A stretch of 40,289 nucleotides of DNA, taken from Hydrogenophaga sp. Its GTDB lineage: Bacteria; Pseudomonadota; Gammaproteobacteria; Burkholderiales; Burkholderiaceae_C. This document shows positions 16,150 to 24,758 of the stretch, piece by piece. Positions within the stretch are counted from its first letter, which is position 1. Each line of letters starts with the position of its first letter. Both the position numbers and the translations under genes were made by a program. Where the stretch lies: NCBI GenBank assembly GCA_021154985.1, contig JAJNQE010000174.1, forward strand, positions 1-40,289, given 5' to 3'. A model generated the notes under the pieces. It was not told where the DNA came from. It saw only the letters and a list, made by a program, of their open reading frames with translations, and made no database searches.

Positions 16150-16947
16150 TCAACGACCGAACAGAAACACCGCCGGTGTGTCCAGCGGCAATTCGTTGGC
16201 AATGCCCGCGCTGCGCTTCCACTCGCTCACCAGCGCGCTGCGGCTCACCTGCTGCGGCAGCGACATGGCGCAACACACGGCGAGTCGGGTGTGTGGGTGC
16301 AAGGTTTGCAGCAGCGCCTGCAGCAGCGCGGTGTTCCGATAGGGCGTCTCGATGAATATCTGCGTTTGCCCGGTCTTCAGGGCCGAAGCTTCCAGATCGC
16401 GCAGGCGTTTTGCCCGCTCTGTGGCCTCTTGCGGCACGTAGCCCACGAACGCAAAGCTCTGCCCGTTCAAACCGCTGGCCGCCAGCGCCAGCATCAACGA
16501 AACCGGCCCCGTGAGCGGAACCACTCTCACACCCAAGGCGTGTGCCGCGCGCACCACCGCGCTGCCAGGGTCGGCAATGGCGGGCATGCCGGCCTCGCTC
16601 ACCAAGCCGATGCTGTGCCCCTGAAGGGCCGGTGCGAGCAGTTCGCGCGCCTGCGCATCGCCCTCGGCTTGCGGGGTGTGGTCGCCCTTCTTGTGCGCGG
16701 CGCGGGGCAGTTCGGTGATGTGTTGACCCTGCACCGGCGCGGCAATGCCCGCTACCGCTTCAACGCGTTTCAGAAATGCGCGCGTGCTTTTTGCGTTCTC
16801 GGTGATCCAGTGGGTCAAGGCACTGGTCACCGCCAATGTTTCGCGGGGCAGCCATGTGTCTGCCGGTGCGGCATCCACCGCCATGCCGAAATCCAGCGGC
16901 GTGGGCACCAGGTAGAGCGTTCCCAGGTGGGTGACAGGATCAATCAC
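16150..16947 (-). CDS. Tetrapyrrole-methylase-fold SAM methyltransferase, RsmI-like paralog
   Basis: A 265-residue SAM-dependent methyltransferase of the uroporphyrin-III C/tetrapyrrole methylase fold. LVSEAGMPAIADPGS and the VVPLTGPVS segment are the family motifs shared with RsmI (16S rRNA C1402 2'-O methyltransferase), but the N-terminal GTLYLVPTPLDF start and other regions diverge, so I regard it as a paralog seen next to maf in Burkholderiales rather than RsmI itself. Substrate is unknown. Its start overlaps the maf stop by 4 bp (ATGA), showing translational coupling with maf. Confidence 0.85.
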   Translation of the reverse strand: MIDPVTHLGTLYLVPTPLDFGMAVDAAPADTWLPRETLAVTSALTHWITENAKSTRAFLKRVEAVAGIAAPVQGQHITELPRAAHKKGDHTPQAEGDAQARELLAPALQGHSIGLVSEAGMPAIADPGSAVVRAAHALGVRVVPLTGPVSLMLALAASGLNGQSFAFVGYVPQEATERAKRLRDLEASALKTGQTQIFIETPYRNTALLQALLQTLHPHTRLAVCCAMSLPQQVSRSALVSEWKRSAGIANELPLDTPAVFLFGR

Positions 16948-17558
16948 GGCACGTGCACGCCTGCGGCGCGGATCATGCGGCAGGTGCGGATCAACGGCAG
17001 ACCCACCAGCGCCGTGGGGTCGTCGTTGTCGATGCGCTCCAGCAAGGCAATGCCCAGGCCCTCGCTCTTGGCGCTGCCCGCGCAGTCGTAAGGTTGCTCA
17101 GCCCGCAGGTAGCGCTCGATTTCAGCGTCGCTGAGTTTGCGGAACACCACCCGCACCGAGGCGATGTCGCACTGCTCGAACCCTGTGGCCGCGCAGACCA
17201 CCGCCAGTGCGGTTTGAAACACCACCGTTTCGCCGCGCAGGCGCTTGAGCTGCACGACGGCCCGTTCATGGGTGCCCGGTTTGCCCAGCGGCTCGCCCCG
17301 CAGATCGGCGACCTGATCGCTGCCGATCACCACCGCCTGGGGATGGCGCGCTGCCACATCGCGCGCCTTGGCCAGGGCCAGCCTCACGGCCAGGTCCGCA
17401 GGGTTTTCGCCCGATCTGGGGGTTTCGTCCACGTTGGGCGCCACAGCGTCGAATGGCAGCTTCAACCGGGACAGCAGTTCGTGCCGGTAGCGCGATGTGG
17501 AACCCAGGATGAGTGGGCGGGAGCTGGGCGTGGGCGTGCTGGGGCGGTCGGGCGTCAT
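16944..17558 (-). CDS. yceF: Maf/YceF-family nucleotide pyrophosphatase
   Basis: 204 residues from ATG 17558. Maf-family motifs are GSTSRYR (19-25), DETPRSGE, the catalytic GSDQVA (79-84, D81) and the C-terminal KSEGLGIALLERI. The family hydrolyses noncanonical nucleotides; the YceF subgroup prefers 7-methyl-GTP. The position next to yceD-rpmF-plsX, as in many proteobacteria, supports the YceF assignment over the other paralogs. The in-frame extension to 17771 crosses the yceD gene and is rejected. Only 37 bp separate it from the divergent yceD start. Confidence 0.9.
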   Translation of the reverse strand: MTPDRPSTPTPSSRPLILGSTSRYRHELLSRLKLPFDAVAPNVDETPRSGENPADLAVRLALAKARDVAARHPQAVVIGSDQVADLRGEPLGKPGTHERAVVQLKRLRGETVVFQTALAVVCAATGFEQCDIASVRVVFRKLSDAEIERYLRAEQPYDCAGSAKSEGLGIALLERIDNDDPTALVGLPLIRTCRMIRAAGVHVP

Positions 17559-17595
17559 GCCGCTATTCTGCGTGCATTCTTTTAAACTGCCCGAC

Positions 17596-18162
17596 ATGAA
17601 AACCACACCCAAGATCAGCTGGAACCCCGACCGGCTGGACGTGCGCGCCTTTGCCCAGGCCAGCGCCGAATTGCAGGCCGATGACCCTTTGACCCGATTC
17701 GAACGGCTGGTGGCCGAGGCACACGCAGACGACGGCCAACCCGCCCTGGGGTCGGTGACCTGGCAGGCCAAGGGCGAGATGCGCGCCGGTGCTTCCGGTG
17801 GTGCACTCGCGGTTTGGCTGCACCTGCAGGCCGACGCCGTGGTCCCGTTGACGTGTCAGCGTTGCCTGGGTCCGGTCGATACCCCGCTGAAGGTCGATCG
17901 TTGGTTTCGCTTTGTGAACGACGAGGCCACGGCCGAGGCCGAAGACGACGACTGCGAGGAAGACCTGCTGGCGCTGGAGCCCCGCCCCCGGCTCCACGAC
18001 GTGCTCGAAGACGAGTTGCTGATGGAGCTGCCGCTGGTCCCCTTGCACGACACCTGCCCGGTGCCGGTCGTCATGCAGGCGTCCGACCCGCTGGTCGGCC
18101 TTGATGAAGGCGGTCCTGAGCGCAAGAACCCTTTCGCCGGGTTGGCCAAGCTGAAGAAGTAA
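17596..18162 (+). CDS. yceD: YceD family protein (DUF177), 23S rRNA accumulation protein
   Basis: 188 residues from ATG 17596. The DUF177 family is represented by plant and bacterial proteins needed for 23S rRNA accumulation; it is nearly always encoded before rpmF. The CxxC pair (C87, C90 in TCQRCLG) and a strongly acidic segment (around 109-127, EDDDCEEDLLALEP) are typical. No signal or membrane segment is seen. There is no Shine-Dalgarno sequence before the ATG and a TTTAAA box ends only 9 bp upstream, so the mRNA may be leaderless or nearly so. Confidence 0.9.
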   Translation: MKTTPKISWNPDRLDVRAFAQASAELQADDPLTRFERLVAEAHADDGQPALGSVTWQAKGEMRAGASGGALAVWLHLQADAVVPLTCQRCLGPVDTPLKVDRWFRFVNDEATAEAEDDDCEEDLLALEPRPRLHDVLEDELLMELPLVPLHDTCPVPVVMQASDPLVGLDEGGPERKNPFAGLAKLKK

Positions 18163-18190
18163 GCTGTCAGCCAGTCTATCAACGACGTTT

Positions 18191-18220
18191 TTGGGTCAAA
18201 CCGGCGCTTCGGGCTATAAT
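18191..18220 (+). promoter_or_regulatory. Sigma-70-type promoter of rpmF
   Basis: TTGGGT (18191-18196) and a perfect TATAAT (18215-18220) with an 18-bp spacer, in the yceD-rpmF gap. Transcription would start near 18227, giving an approximately 80-nt leader. This provides rpmF expression independent of yceD. Confidence 0.65.
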
Positions 18221-18308
18221 GCTTGGCTTTGCGCTGGCATCCAAAGGCACACCGACGTGCATGGTTTCAGGCGCACCCGTTTGTCCCTACCGATTTCAGG
18301 AGCCCACC

Positions 18309-18491
18309 ATGGCTGTTCAGCAAAACAAAAAGTCCCCTTCCAAGCGCGGCATGCACCGTTCGCACAATGCCCTGAACGTGCCGGGCATTGCCGTGGAACC
18401 CACCACCGGTGAAATCCACCTGCGTCACCACATCAGCCCCAACGGTTTTTACCGTGGTCGTCAGGTGCTGAAGAACAAATCCGAAGCCTGA
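18309..18491 (+). CDS. rpmF: 50S ribosomal protein L32
   Basis: 60 residues from ATG 18309, preceded by CAGGAG. The sequence begins MAVQQNKKSPSKRGMHRSH, the conserved L32 N-terminus, and it is basic with the usual length. It carries no CxxC zinc motif, as in the zinc-free L32 form common in proteobacteria. It is a structural component of the large ribosomal subunit. It lies between yceD and plsX, the conserved order, and is followed by a strong terminator. Confidence 0.97.
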   Translation: MAVQQNKKSPSKRGMHRSHNALNVPGIAVEPTTGEIHLRHHISPNGFYRGRQVLKNKSEA

Positions 18492-18557
18492 CGTGACGGT
18501 TCGCCATTGGCCTCGGTGCGTCATGCGCTCGGGGTCAGGTGGACTCGACAGGCCCAG

Positions 18558-18584
18558 GCCCGCATGTTCCATGCGGGCTTTTTT
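18558..18584 (+). terminator. Rho-independent terminator between rpmF and plsX
   Basis: GCCCGCATG / CATGCGGGC forms a perfect 9-bp stem with a TTC loop followed by six T residues. It ends 41 bp before plsX, so it should separate abundant ribosomal-protein transcription from the lipid-synthesis genes or act as a partial attenuator for them. Confidence 0.92.
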
Positions 18585-18625
18585 CATGGACGGGGCACCT
18601 GCCGTGCCCGCCTCAGGAACTTGAG

Positions 18626-19687
18626 ATGATCACCATTGCCGTGGATTGCATGGGTGGAGATATCGGTCCGGGCGTGACGATGCCCGCCTGCCAGGCCTTC
18701 CTTGCCAGTCACCCGCAAGCCCAGCTGTTGCTGGTGGGCAAGCCCGATGTGTTCCGTGCATGGCCTCAACTGCTCAACAACGTGCGCTGCACCGTCGTGC
18801 CGGCCGCAGAGGTCGTGGGCATGGACGATTCGGTGGAAATCGCGCTGCGCCGCAAGAAGGACTCGTCCATGCGGGTCTCCATCAACCAGGTCAAGGATGG
18901 ACTCGCCCAGGCCGTGGTTTCTGCCGGCAACACGGGGGCATTGATGGCCATCGCCCGTTATGTGCTCAAAACCCTCGACGGCATTGATCGCCCCGCCATT
19001 GCCACACAAATGCCCAACGCGCGAGGTGGTGCCACCACCGTTCTCGACCTGGGTGCCAACGTCGATTGCTCCGCTGAGCATCTCCTGCAGTTCGCGGTGA
19101 TGGGCTCGGCCTTGGTGGCCGCAGCCACGGGTCGCCCGGAGCCCAGTGTGGGCCTGCTGAACGTGGGCGAAGAAGTCATCAAAGGCAGCGAAGTGATCAA
19201 AAAGGCGGGGATTCTGCTGCGAAATGCGGCCAACACCGGCGATCTCAACTTTTTTGGCAATGTTGAAGGTGATGACATCTTCAAGGGCACGACCGACATC
19301 GTGGTGTGCGACGGCTTTGTGGGCAATGTTGCGCTCAAGGCCAGCGAAGGGCTGGCTTCGATGATCAGTGGCTTTCTTCGACAAGAGTTCTCCAGCAGTA
19401 TTTTCCGGAAAATGGCGGCTATCGTCGCGTATCCGGTTCTAAAGTCGTTCAAAAATCGCGTGGATCACCGTAGGTACAACGGTGCGGCGCTGCTGGGCCT
19501 GCAAGGGCTGGTGTTCAAGAGCCACGGATCGGCGGATGCGTTTGCGTTCGAACAGGCCCTGGGTCGGGCTTATGATGCGGCCCACAACCGGCTGCTGGAC
19601 AACGTGCGTGAGCGCATTGCTCATGCGCAGCAGCTGATGTCGCCGGAGTCGCTGCCTAGCGAACTCAAGAGCATCCCGACACTCTGA
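18626..19687 (+). CDS. plsX: Phosphate acyltransferase PlsX
   Basis: 353 residues from ATG 18626; the GTG-initiated extension to 18539 would be translated through the terminator hairpin and is rejected. PlsX makes acyl-phosphate from acyl-ACP for glycerol-3-phosphate acylation by PlsY. The N-terminal VDCMGGDIGPG, SAGNTGALM and the VCDGFVGNV segment are family signatures; length is typical. It opens the plsX-fabH-fabD-fabG-acpP-fabF cluster, linking phospholipid and fatty-acid synthesis. Confidence 0.96.
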   Translation: MITIAVDCMGGDIGPGVTMPACQAFLASHPQAQLLLVGKPDVFRAWPQLLNNVRCTVVPAAEVVGMDDSVEIALRRKKDSSMRVSINQVKDGLAQAVVSAGNTGALMAIARYVLKTLDGIDRPAIATQMPNARGGATTVLDLGANVDCSAEHLLQFAVMGSALVAAATGRPEPSVGLLNVGEEVIKGSEVIKKAGILLRNAANTGDLNFFGNVEGDDIFKGTTDIVVCDGFVGNVALKASEGLASMISGFLRQEFSSSIFRKMAAIVAYPVLKSFKNRVDHRRYNGAALLGLQGLVFKSHGSADAFAFEQALGRAYDAAHNRLLDNVRERIAHAQQLMSPESLPSELKSIPTL

Positions 19688-19705
19688 ACCCTTCACCCGC
19701 ACCGC

Positions 19706-20683
19706 ATGACCCGTTTTGCCCGCATCACCGGCACTGGTAGCAGCCTGCCGCCGAACCGCCTGACCAACGCCGACATGGTGGACATGCTGGCCCAGCGGGG
19801 TGTGGAAACCAGCGACGACTGGATCGTGGAACGCACCGGCATCCGTGCGCGCCATTTCGCGGCCGATGGCGTGTTCGCCAGCGACCTCGCCGCTGCGGCT
19901 TGCCGTGAAGCCATGACCGCAGCCAGCGTGCTGCCGGCTGACATCGACCTGATCATCGTGGCCACCTCCACGCCCGACATGGTGTTCCCCTCCACGGCGG
20001 CGTTGCTTCAGCACAAGCTGGGCATGGCGGGCTGTCCCGTGTTCGACGTTCAGGCGGTTTGCAGTGGATTCATCTATGCGCTCACGGTGGCCGACGCCTT
20101 GATCCGGTCGGGCACGGCGAGCAAGGCGCTGGTGGTCGGTGCCGAGGTGTTCAGTCGCATCCTGGATTTCAATGACCGCACCACCTGCGTGTTGTTTGGT
20201 GATGGCGCTGGGGCGGTGGTGTTGGAGGCGTCGGATGTGCCGGGCATCCTGGCCACCGACATTCATGCCGACGGCAAGCACTCCGGCATTCTGTGCGTGC
20301 CGGGACATGTGTCGGGCGGCGCGATCCTTGGGGACCCACTGCTCAAGATGGACGGTCAGGCGGTGTTCAAGCTGGCGGTGGGCGTGCTCGAAGACACGGC
20401 CCGGACCGTGCTCGCCAAAGCGGGCAAAACGGCCGAAGACGTGGACTGGCTCATTCCGCACCAGGCCAACATCCGCATCATGCAAAGCACCGCCCGCAAG
20501 CTCAAGCTGCCCATGGACAAGGTGGCGGTCACCGTTGACCAGCACGGCAACACGTCGGCAGCATCGATTCCTCTCGCGCTGGACCACGTGGTGCGTCAGG
20601 GACGGGTGAAAAAGGGCGACACCTTGCTGCTTGAGGGTGTGGGCGGCGGCTTCACCTGGGGCGCTGTGCTGCTGGATTTCTGA
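19706..20683 (+). CDS. fabH: 3-oxoacyl-ACP synthase III
   Basis: A 325-residue thiolase-fold condensing enzyme that starts fatty-acid elongation from acetyl-CoA and malonyl-ACP. The catalytic triad is visible: C119 (AVCSGF), H252 (PHQANIRI) and N282 (HGNTSAAS). Length is typical. It lies 18 bp after plsX and ahead of fabD, the standard order in the operon. Confidence 0.97.
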   Translation: MTRFARITGTGSSLPPNRLTNADMVDMLAQRGVETSDDWIVERTGIRARHFAADGVFASDLAAAACREAMTAASVLPADIDLIIVATSTPDMVFPSTAALLQHKLGMAGCPVFDVQAVCSGFIYALTVADALIRSGTASKALVVGAEVFSRILDFNDRTTCVLFGDGAGAVVLEASDVPGILATDIHADGKHSGILCVPGHVSGGAILGDPLLKMDGQAVFKLAVGVLEDTARTVLAKAGKTAEDVDWLIPHQANIRIMQSTARKLKLPMDKVAVTVDQHGNTSAASIPLALDHVVRQGRVKKGDTLLLEGVGGGFTWGAVLLDF

Positions 20684-20731
20684 GCGTGGCTGCCCAGACA
20701 CGTCCCTTGCGCAAGACGATTTGAAGATCAC

Positions 20732-21682
20732 ATGAAGAACTTTGCATTTGTATTTCCGGGCCAGGGCTCGCAAGCCGTGGGCATGCTGGACGCTTGGGGC
20801 GATCACCCCGAGGTCGTGGGCACGCTCGCCGAAGCCTCGGACGCCCTGGGTGAAAACCTGGGACAGCTGATTCATGAGGGCCCCAAGGAACTGTTGTCCC
20901 TGACGACCAACACCCAGCCTGTGATGCTGGTGGCGGGAGTGGCCGCATGGCGCGTGTGGCGCAGCGAGGGCGGCGCCTTGCCTTCGGTGATGGCGGGCCA
21001 TTCGCTGGGCGAGTACGCCGCGCTGGTGGCCTCGGGCGTTTTGACGCTGGCCCAGGCTGCACCGCTCGTGCGTTTCCGCGCGACCGCCATGCAGGAAGCT
21101 GTGCCGGTGGGCACCGGAGCCATGGCCGCGATCCTGGGCATGGACGCGCAGCGCGTGATCGCCGGCTGCGCTGAAGCCCAAGCCACGTTCGGTGCGGACA
21201 GCGTGGAGGTGGTGGAGGCGGTGAACTTCAACGACCCTGCCCAGACCGTGATTGCGGGGAGCAAGGCGGCGGTTGACAAGGCCTGCGAGGTGCTCAAGGC
21301 CAACGGTGCCAAGCGCGCCTTGCCTCTGCCTGTGTCGGCCCCTTTCCACTCCAGCCTCATGAAGCCGGCTGCCGAACGCTTGAAAGAAAAGCTGGCGAAC
21401 ACGGATTTTTCACCGTCCCAGATCCCCGTTGTCAACAACATCGACGTGGCGGTGGAAACCGAAGCCGACCGCATCCGCGACGCTTTGTACCGCCAGGCTT
21501 TTGGTCCTGTGCGTTGGGTGGAGTGTGTGCAGGCTGTCCAGGCCCGTGGTGTGGACATGATGGTCGAATGCGGCCCCGGCAAGGTTCTCGCCGGCATGGT
21601 CAAGCGCATCGCCCCCGAATTGACAGGTGCAGCCCTGTACGACCCGGCCACGTTGGCCGATGTCAAAACCCTGTTGGCCTGA
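20732..21682 (+). CDS. fabD: Malonyl-CoA:ACP transacylase
   Basis: A 316-residue acyltransferase that loads malonate onto ACP. Motifs are FPGQGSQ (8-14), the nucleophile elbow GHSLGE (S91), a FNDPAQTVIAG segment and the catalytic histidine in SAPFHSSLM. It sits 48 bp after fabH and 15 bp before fabG, so all three are probably one transcript. Confidence 0.97.
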   Translation: MKNFAFVFPGQGSQAVGMLDAWGDHPEVVGTLAEASDALGENLGQLIHEGPKELLSLTTNTQPVMLVAGVAAWRVWRSEGGALPSVMAGHSLGEYAALVASGVLTLAQAAPLVRFRATAMQEAVPVGTGAMAAILGMDAQRVIAGCAEAQATFGADSVEVVEAVNFNDPAQTVIAGSKAAVDKACEVLKANGAKRALPLPVSAPFHSSLMKPAAERLKEKLANTDFSPSQIPVVNNIDVAVETEADRIRDALYRQAFGPVRWVECVQAVQARGVDMMVECGPGKVLAGMVKRIAPELTGAALYDPATLADVKTLLA

Positions 21683-21697
21683 GGCCTGGAGCACAGC

Positions 21698-22459
21698 ATG
21701 TCTGAAGTGAAGTTCGCGGGCCAGGTGGCCTTGGTCACCGGCGCCTCGCGCGGCATTGGCGCTGCCATTGCGCACGAACTCGTTGCGCGCGGCCTCATCG
21801 TGATCGGCACCGCAACCAGCGACGAAGGTGCCGCCAAGATCACCGCCAGCCTGAGCAGCGTCGCGGGCGCCGCGACGGGTTGCCGAGGGGCGAAGCTGGA
21901 TGTGAACGATGCCGCTTCGGCAGAAGCGCTCATCGACGAAGTCGTCAAGGCGCACGGCGGCCTGCAGGTGTTGGTGAACAACGCAGGCATCACCCGTGAC
22001 ATGCTGGCCATGCGCTTGAAAGACGACGACTGGGACGCTGTGCTCGACACCAACCTGAAGGCTGTGTTTCGCATGAGCCGTGCAGTCATCCGTCCAATGA
22101 TGAAGCAGCGTTATGGCCGCATCATCAGCATCACCAGCGTGGTGGGTGCCTCCGGCAATGCAGGGCAGGCCAACTACGCGGCGGCCAAAGCCGGTGTGGC
22201 TGGGATGACGCGCGCCCTGGCTCGTGAGCTGGGCAGCCGCAACATCACGGTGAATTGCGTTGCGCCAGGCTTCATCGAAACCGACATGACGGCAGCGCTG
22301 CCGGAAGAGCAGCAGAAGGCGTTGCTGGGTCAGATCCCGCTCGGGCACCTGGGCAAGCCGGCCGACATCGCGCATGCGGTGGCTTATCTTGCCGGCCCAC
22401 ACGCGTCTTACGTGACCGGCCAGGAACTGCATGTCAACGGCGGCATGTTCATGTCCTGA
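21698..22459 (+). CDS. fabG: 3-oxoacyl-ACP reductase
   Basis: A 253-residue short-chain dehydrogenase/reductase that performs the NADPH-dependent first reduction of each elongation cycle. It has the cofactor loop TGASRGIG (14-21), NNAG (94-97) and the catalytic S147, Y160, K164 with FabG-type spacing. The C-terminus LHVNGGMFMS is characteristic. It lies between fabD and acpP. Confidence 0.97.
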   Translation: MSEVKFAGQVALVTGASRGIGAAIAHELVARGLIVIGTATSDEGAAKITASLSSVAGAATGCRGAKLDVNDAASAEALIDEVVKAHGGLQVLVNNAGITRDMLAMRLKDDDWDAVLDTNLKAVFRMSRAVIRPMMKQRYGRIISITSVVGASGNAGQANYAAAKAGVAGMTRALARELGSRNITVNCVAPGFIETDMTAALPEEQQKALLGQIPLGHLGKPADIAHAVAYLAGPHASYVTGQELHVNGGMFMS

Positions 22460-22520
22460 CGGCGCGGCCCGCGGCTCCATCGAGTTCAATCGCCGTGCCA
22501 GCCGCCCGGCGGGCCATCTG

Positions 22521-22547
22521 GGGAGACCTCCCTAGCCCGGCTAAAAT
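22521..22547 (+). promoter_or_regulatory. acpP promoter -10 box with inverted repeat
   Basis: TAAAAT (22542-22547) lies 36 bp before the acpP start and gives a plausible start near 22554. No good -35 box is present. The expected -35/spacer region instead holds GGGAG-AC-CTCCC (22521-22532), a small inverted repeat that might bind a regulator. Separate acpP promoters are common because ACP is needed in large amounts. Confidence 0.4.
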
Positions 22548-22583
22548 GGCGGCCTTGCATTTCAACCACCCTCAGAGGGACTT

Positions 22584-22823
22584 ATGAGCGATATCGAAGC
22601 ACGTGTTAAGAAAATCATTGCCGAACAACTCGGTGTGGAAGAGGGCCAAGTCACCAACGAAAAAGCTTTCGTGGCCGACCTCGGCGCCGATTCTCTGGAC
22701 ACGGTCGAACTGGTGATGGCTCTTGAGGACGAGTTCGGTATCGAAATCCCCGATGAAGACGCCGAGAAGATCACGACGGTGCAAAACGCCATCGATTACG
22801 CAATGGCCCACCAGAAGGCCTGA
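22584..22823 (+). CDS. acpP: Acyl carrier protein
   Basis: 79 residues, strongly acidic. The phosphopantetheine attachment site is S37 in GADSLDTVEL. It carries growing acyl chains for FabD/FabF and the other synthase enzymes and is activated by AcpS, encoded at 35968 in this same window. AGAGGGA precedes the ATG as a strong ribosome-binding site, consistent with high expression. Confidence 0.98.
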   Translation: MSDIEARVKKIIAEQLGVEEGQVTNEKAFVADLGADSLDTVELVMALEDEFGIEIPDEDAEKITTVQNAIDYAMAHQKA

Positions 22824-22915
22824 TTGTTTATCTGCATGCGTTCAGCCGCTGTCTGCCCCGCTGGTTCGATGAACCCGGGGTTTCAAGCTTGCGGACAAGA
22901 ACGCGGGGGAATTGA

Positions 22916-24160
22916 ATGAGCCGTCGTCGCGTTGTCGTGACCGGCCTGGGCTGCGTCAGCCCCGTGGGAAACACGGTGGACGATGCCTGGGCCAACCTGC
23001 TGGCCGGACGCTCCGGCATTGACCTCATCACCCGGTTTGACGCCTCCAGCTTTGCCTGCATGATCGCGGGCGAGGTGAAAGGCTTCAACATCGAGTCCTA
23101 CATGAGCGCCAAAGAGGCGCGCACCATGGACACCTTCATCCACTTTGGTGTGGCAGCAGCCCACCAGGCCGTGGTCGACTCGGGCCTGCCTTTGGGCGAC
23201 GCGCTGGATGAAGAAACCGCTGTTCGCATCGGCTGCATCATTGGCTCGGGCATTGGTGGCTTGCCATTGATCGAGGAGACCCATGCAGAGTTGGTGGGCC
23301 GTGGCCCGCGTCGCATTTCGCCGTTTTTTGTGCCGGCTTCGATCATCAACATGATTGCTGGTCACGTGTCCATGCGGTACGGGTTCAAGGGCCCCAACCT
23401 CGCGGTGGTCACGGCTTGCACCACCGGCCTGCACTGCATTGGCGAGGCGGCTCGAAAAATTGAATACGGCGATGCAGACGTCATCGTGGCTGGCGGCTCC
23501 GAAGCCACGGTGTCGCCTCTGGGCGTCGGCGGTTTTGCGGCCATGCGGGCCCTGTCCACACGCAACGATGATCCGGCCACCGCCTCGCGTCCATGGGACA
23601 AAGACCGCGACGGTTTTGTGCTCGGTGAAGGCGCTGGCGTGATGGTGCTTGAAGAGTACGAGTTCGCCAAGGCACGCGGCGCGCGCATCTATGCGGAGGT
23701 GTCTGGTTATGGCCTAAGCGCCGATGCCGGTCACATGACAGCACCCAACATGGACGGTCCTCGCCGCGCCATGGTGAGCGCATTGCGCAATGCCGGGTTG
23801 AACGCCGATCAGGTGGACTACCTCAATGCGCATGGAACCTCGACGCCGCTGGGTGATGTGAACGAAACGAATGCCATCAAGGCTGCTTTGGGTGATCACG
23901 CCGGCAAGGTGGTGGTCAACTCCACCAAGTCCATGACCGGTCACCTGCTGGGTGGCGCGGGTGGTATCGAGAGTGTGTTCACCGTGCTTGCTCTGCACCA
24001 CCAGAAGAGCCCGCCCACCATCAACATCTTCAACCAGGATCCGGAGTGCGATCTCGATTACTGTGCCAACACGGCGCGGGATATGAAGATCGACGTGGCG
24101 CTGAAGAACAACTTCGGCTTCGGCGGTACCAACGGCTCGCTGGTTTTCAAGCGCGTCTGA
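22916..24160 (+). CDS. fabF: 3-oxoacyl-ACP synthase II
   Basis: A 414-residue condensing enzyme of the elongation cycle. The Cys-His-His triad is C168 (VTACTTG), H306 (NAHGTSTPLGD) and H343 (KSMTGHLLGGAGG), with K338. Length and motifs match FabF rather than FabB. It lies 92 bp after acpP, the conserved order, and is followed by the ygfX-like gene and rpoE. Confidence 0.97.
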   Translation: MSRRRVVVTGLGCVSPVGNTVDDAWANLLAGRSGIDLITRFDASSFACMIAGEVKGFNIESYMSAKEARTMDTFIHFGVAAAHQAVVDSGLPLGDALDEETAVRIGCIIGSGIGGLPLIEETHAELVGRGPRRISPFFVPASIINMIAGHVSMRYGFKGPNLAVVTACTTGLHCIGEAARKIEYGDADVIVAGGSEATVSPLGVGGFAAMRALSTRNDDPATASRPWDKDRDGFVLGEGAGVMVLEEYEFAKARGARIYAEVSGYGLSADAGHMTAPNMDGPRRAMVSALRNAGLNADQVDYLNAHGTSTPLGDVNETNAIKAALGDHAGKVVVNSTKSMTGHLLGGAGGIESVFTVLALHHQKSPPTINIFNQDPECDLDYCANTARDMKIDVALKNNFGFGGTNGSLVFKRV

Positions 24161-24193
24161 ATCCCGCGATCGTTTCTATTCCACACGTTCTCC

Positions 24194-24667
24194 ATGCAAA
24201 ACGCCCCGTCCGTGGTTTTCCCGGTGGGGCGTTGTGCGTTTCACGGCGGGTTGCTGTTGGTGCTCGGCATGGCGATCGTTGCGGTGGGCGCGCTGTTTCT
24301 GGCCGGCTTGGGTGGTGGGACGCTCGGTGCCTGGATCTGGTTTCCCGGAGTTGCGGGTGCGGTTGCATGGTTGATCTGGGCGGCTTGGGCTTTTCTGAGC
24401 TGGCAGCGTTCGCCGCGGGGCAGCCTGCGCTGGGAGCCGCAGCGTGGGGCGGAAGGCGGCGCACCGGGCACCTGGTCGTGGATCGATCGGTCGGCGCACG
24501 AGCCCCAGGCGTTGAGCGATGTGGAGCGCGTTCTCGATTTGCAGGGCCGGGTCTTGTTGCGTGTCTGCGGAGCGGGCGTGGGGCGGCAATGGGTCTGGGT
24601 CGAGCGGAGCGGCGCCCCTGCGCATTGGAACGACCTGCGCCGTGCTTTGCTGTCGGGGCGCCCTTGA
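24194..24667 (+). CDS. YgfX-like small inner-membrane protein
   Basis: 157 residues. Two closely spaced hydrophobic helices (about 18-38 and 43-68) form a hairpin, followed by a cytoplasmic tail rich in Trp and Arg (SLRWEP, GTWSWID, RQWVWVERSG, HWNDLRRAL). This pattern matches the YgfX/CptA-type family often found between fabF and rpoE in betaproteobacteria, where the function is not established. Relationship to the E. coli toxin-like YgfX is an inference from shape and position only. It starts 33 bp after fabF and ends 91 bp before rpoE. Confidence 0.75.
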   Translation: MQNAPSVVFPVGRCAFHGGLLLVLGMAIVAVGALFLAGLGGGTLGAWIWFPGVAGAVAWLIWAAWAFLSWQRSPRGSLRWEPQRGAEGGAPGTWSWIDRSAHEPQALSDVERVLDLQGRVLLRVCGAGVGRQWVWVERSGAPAHWNDLRRALLSGRP

Positions 24668-24758
24668 TCGCCGCGTGTGGTGGGTCGGCCTTGGTGGCCG
24701 CAGGCCATCCTTTGCCGGGTCCTGTGTCCTTGACCCCTTGGGTTATATTTCCGCGCGC

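Noticed and set aside
19439..21349. 636-residue open frame on the minus strand
   Set aside because: Antisense shadow of plsX, fabH and fabD.
24730..24749. TTGACC and TATATT as a sigma-70 promoter for rpoE
   Set aside because: The two boxes are only 8 bp apart, far too close for a functional pair.
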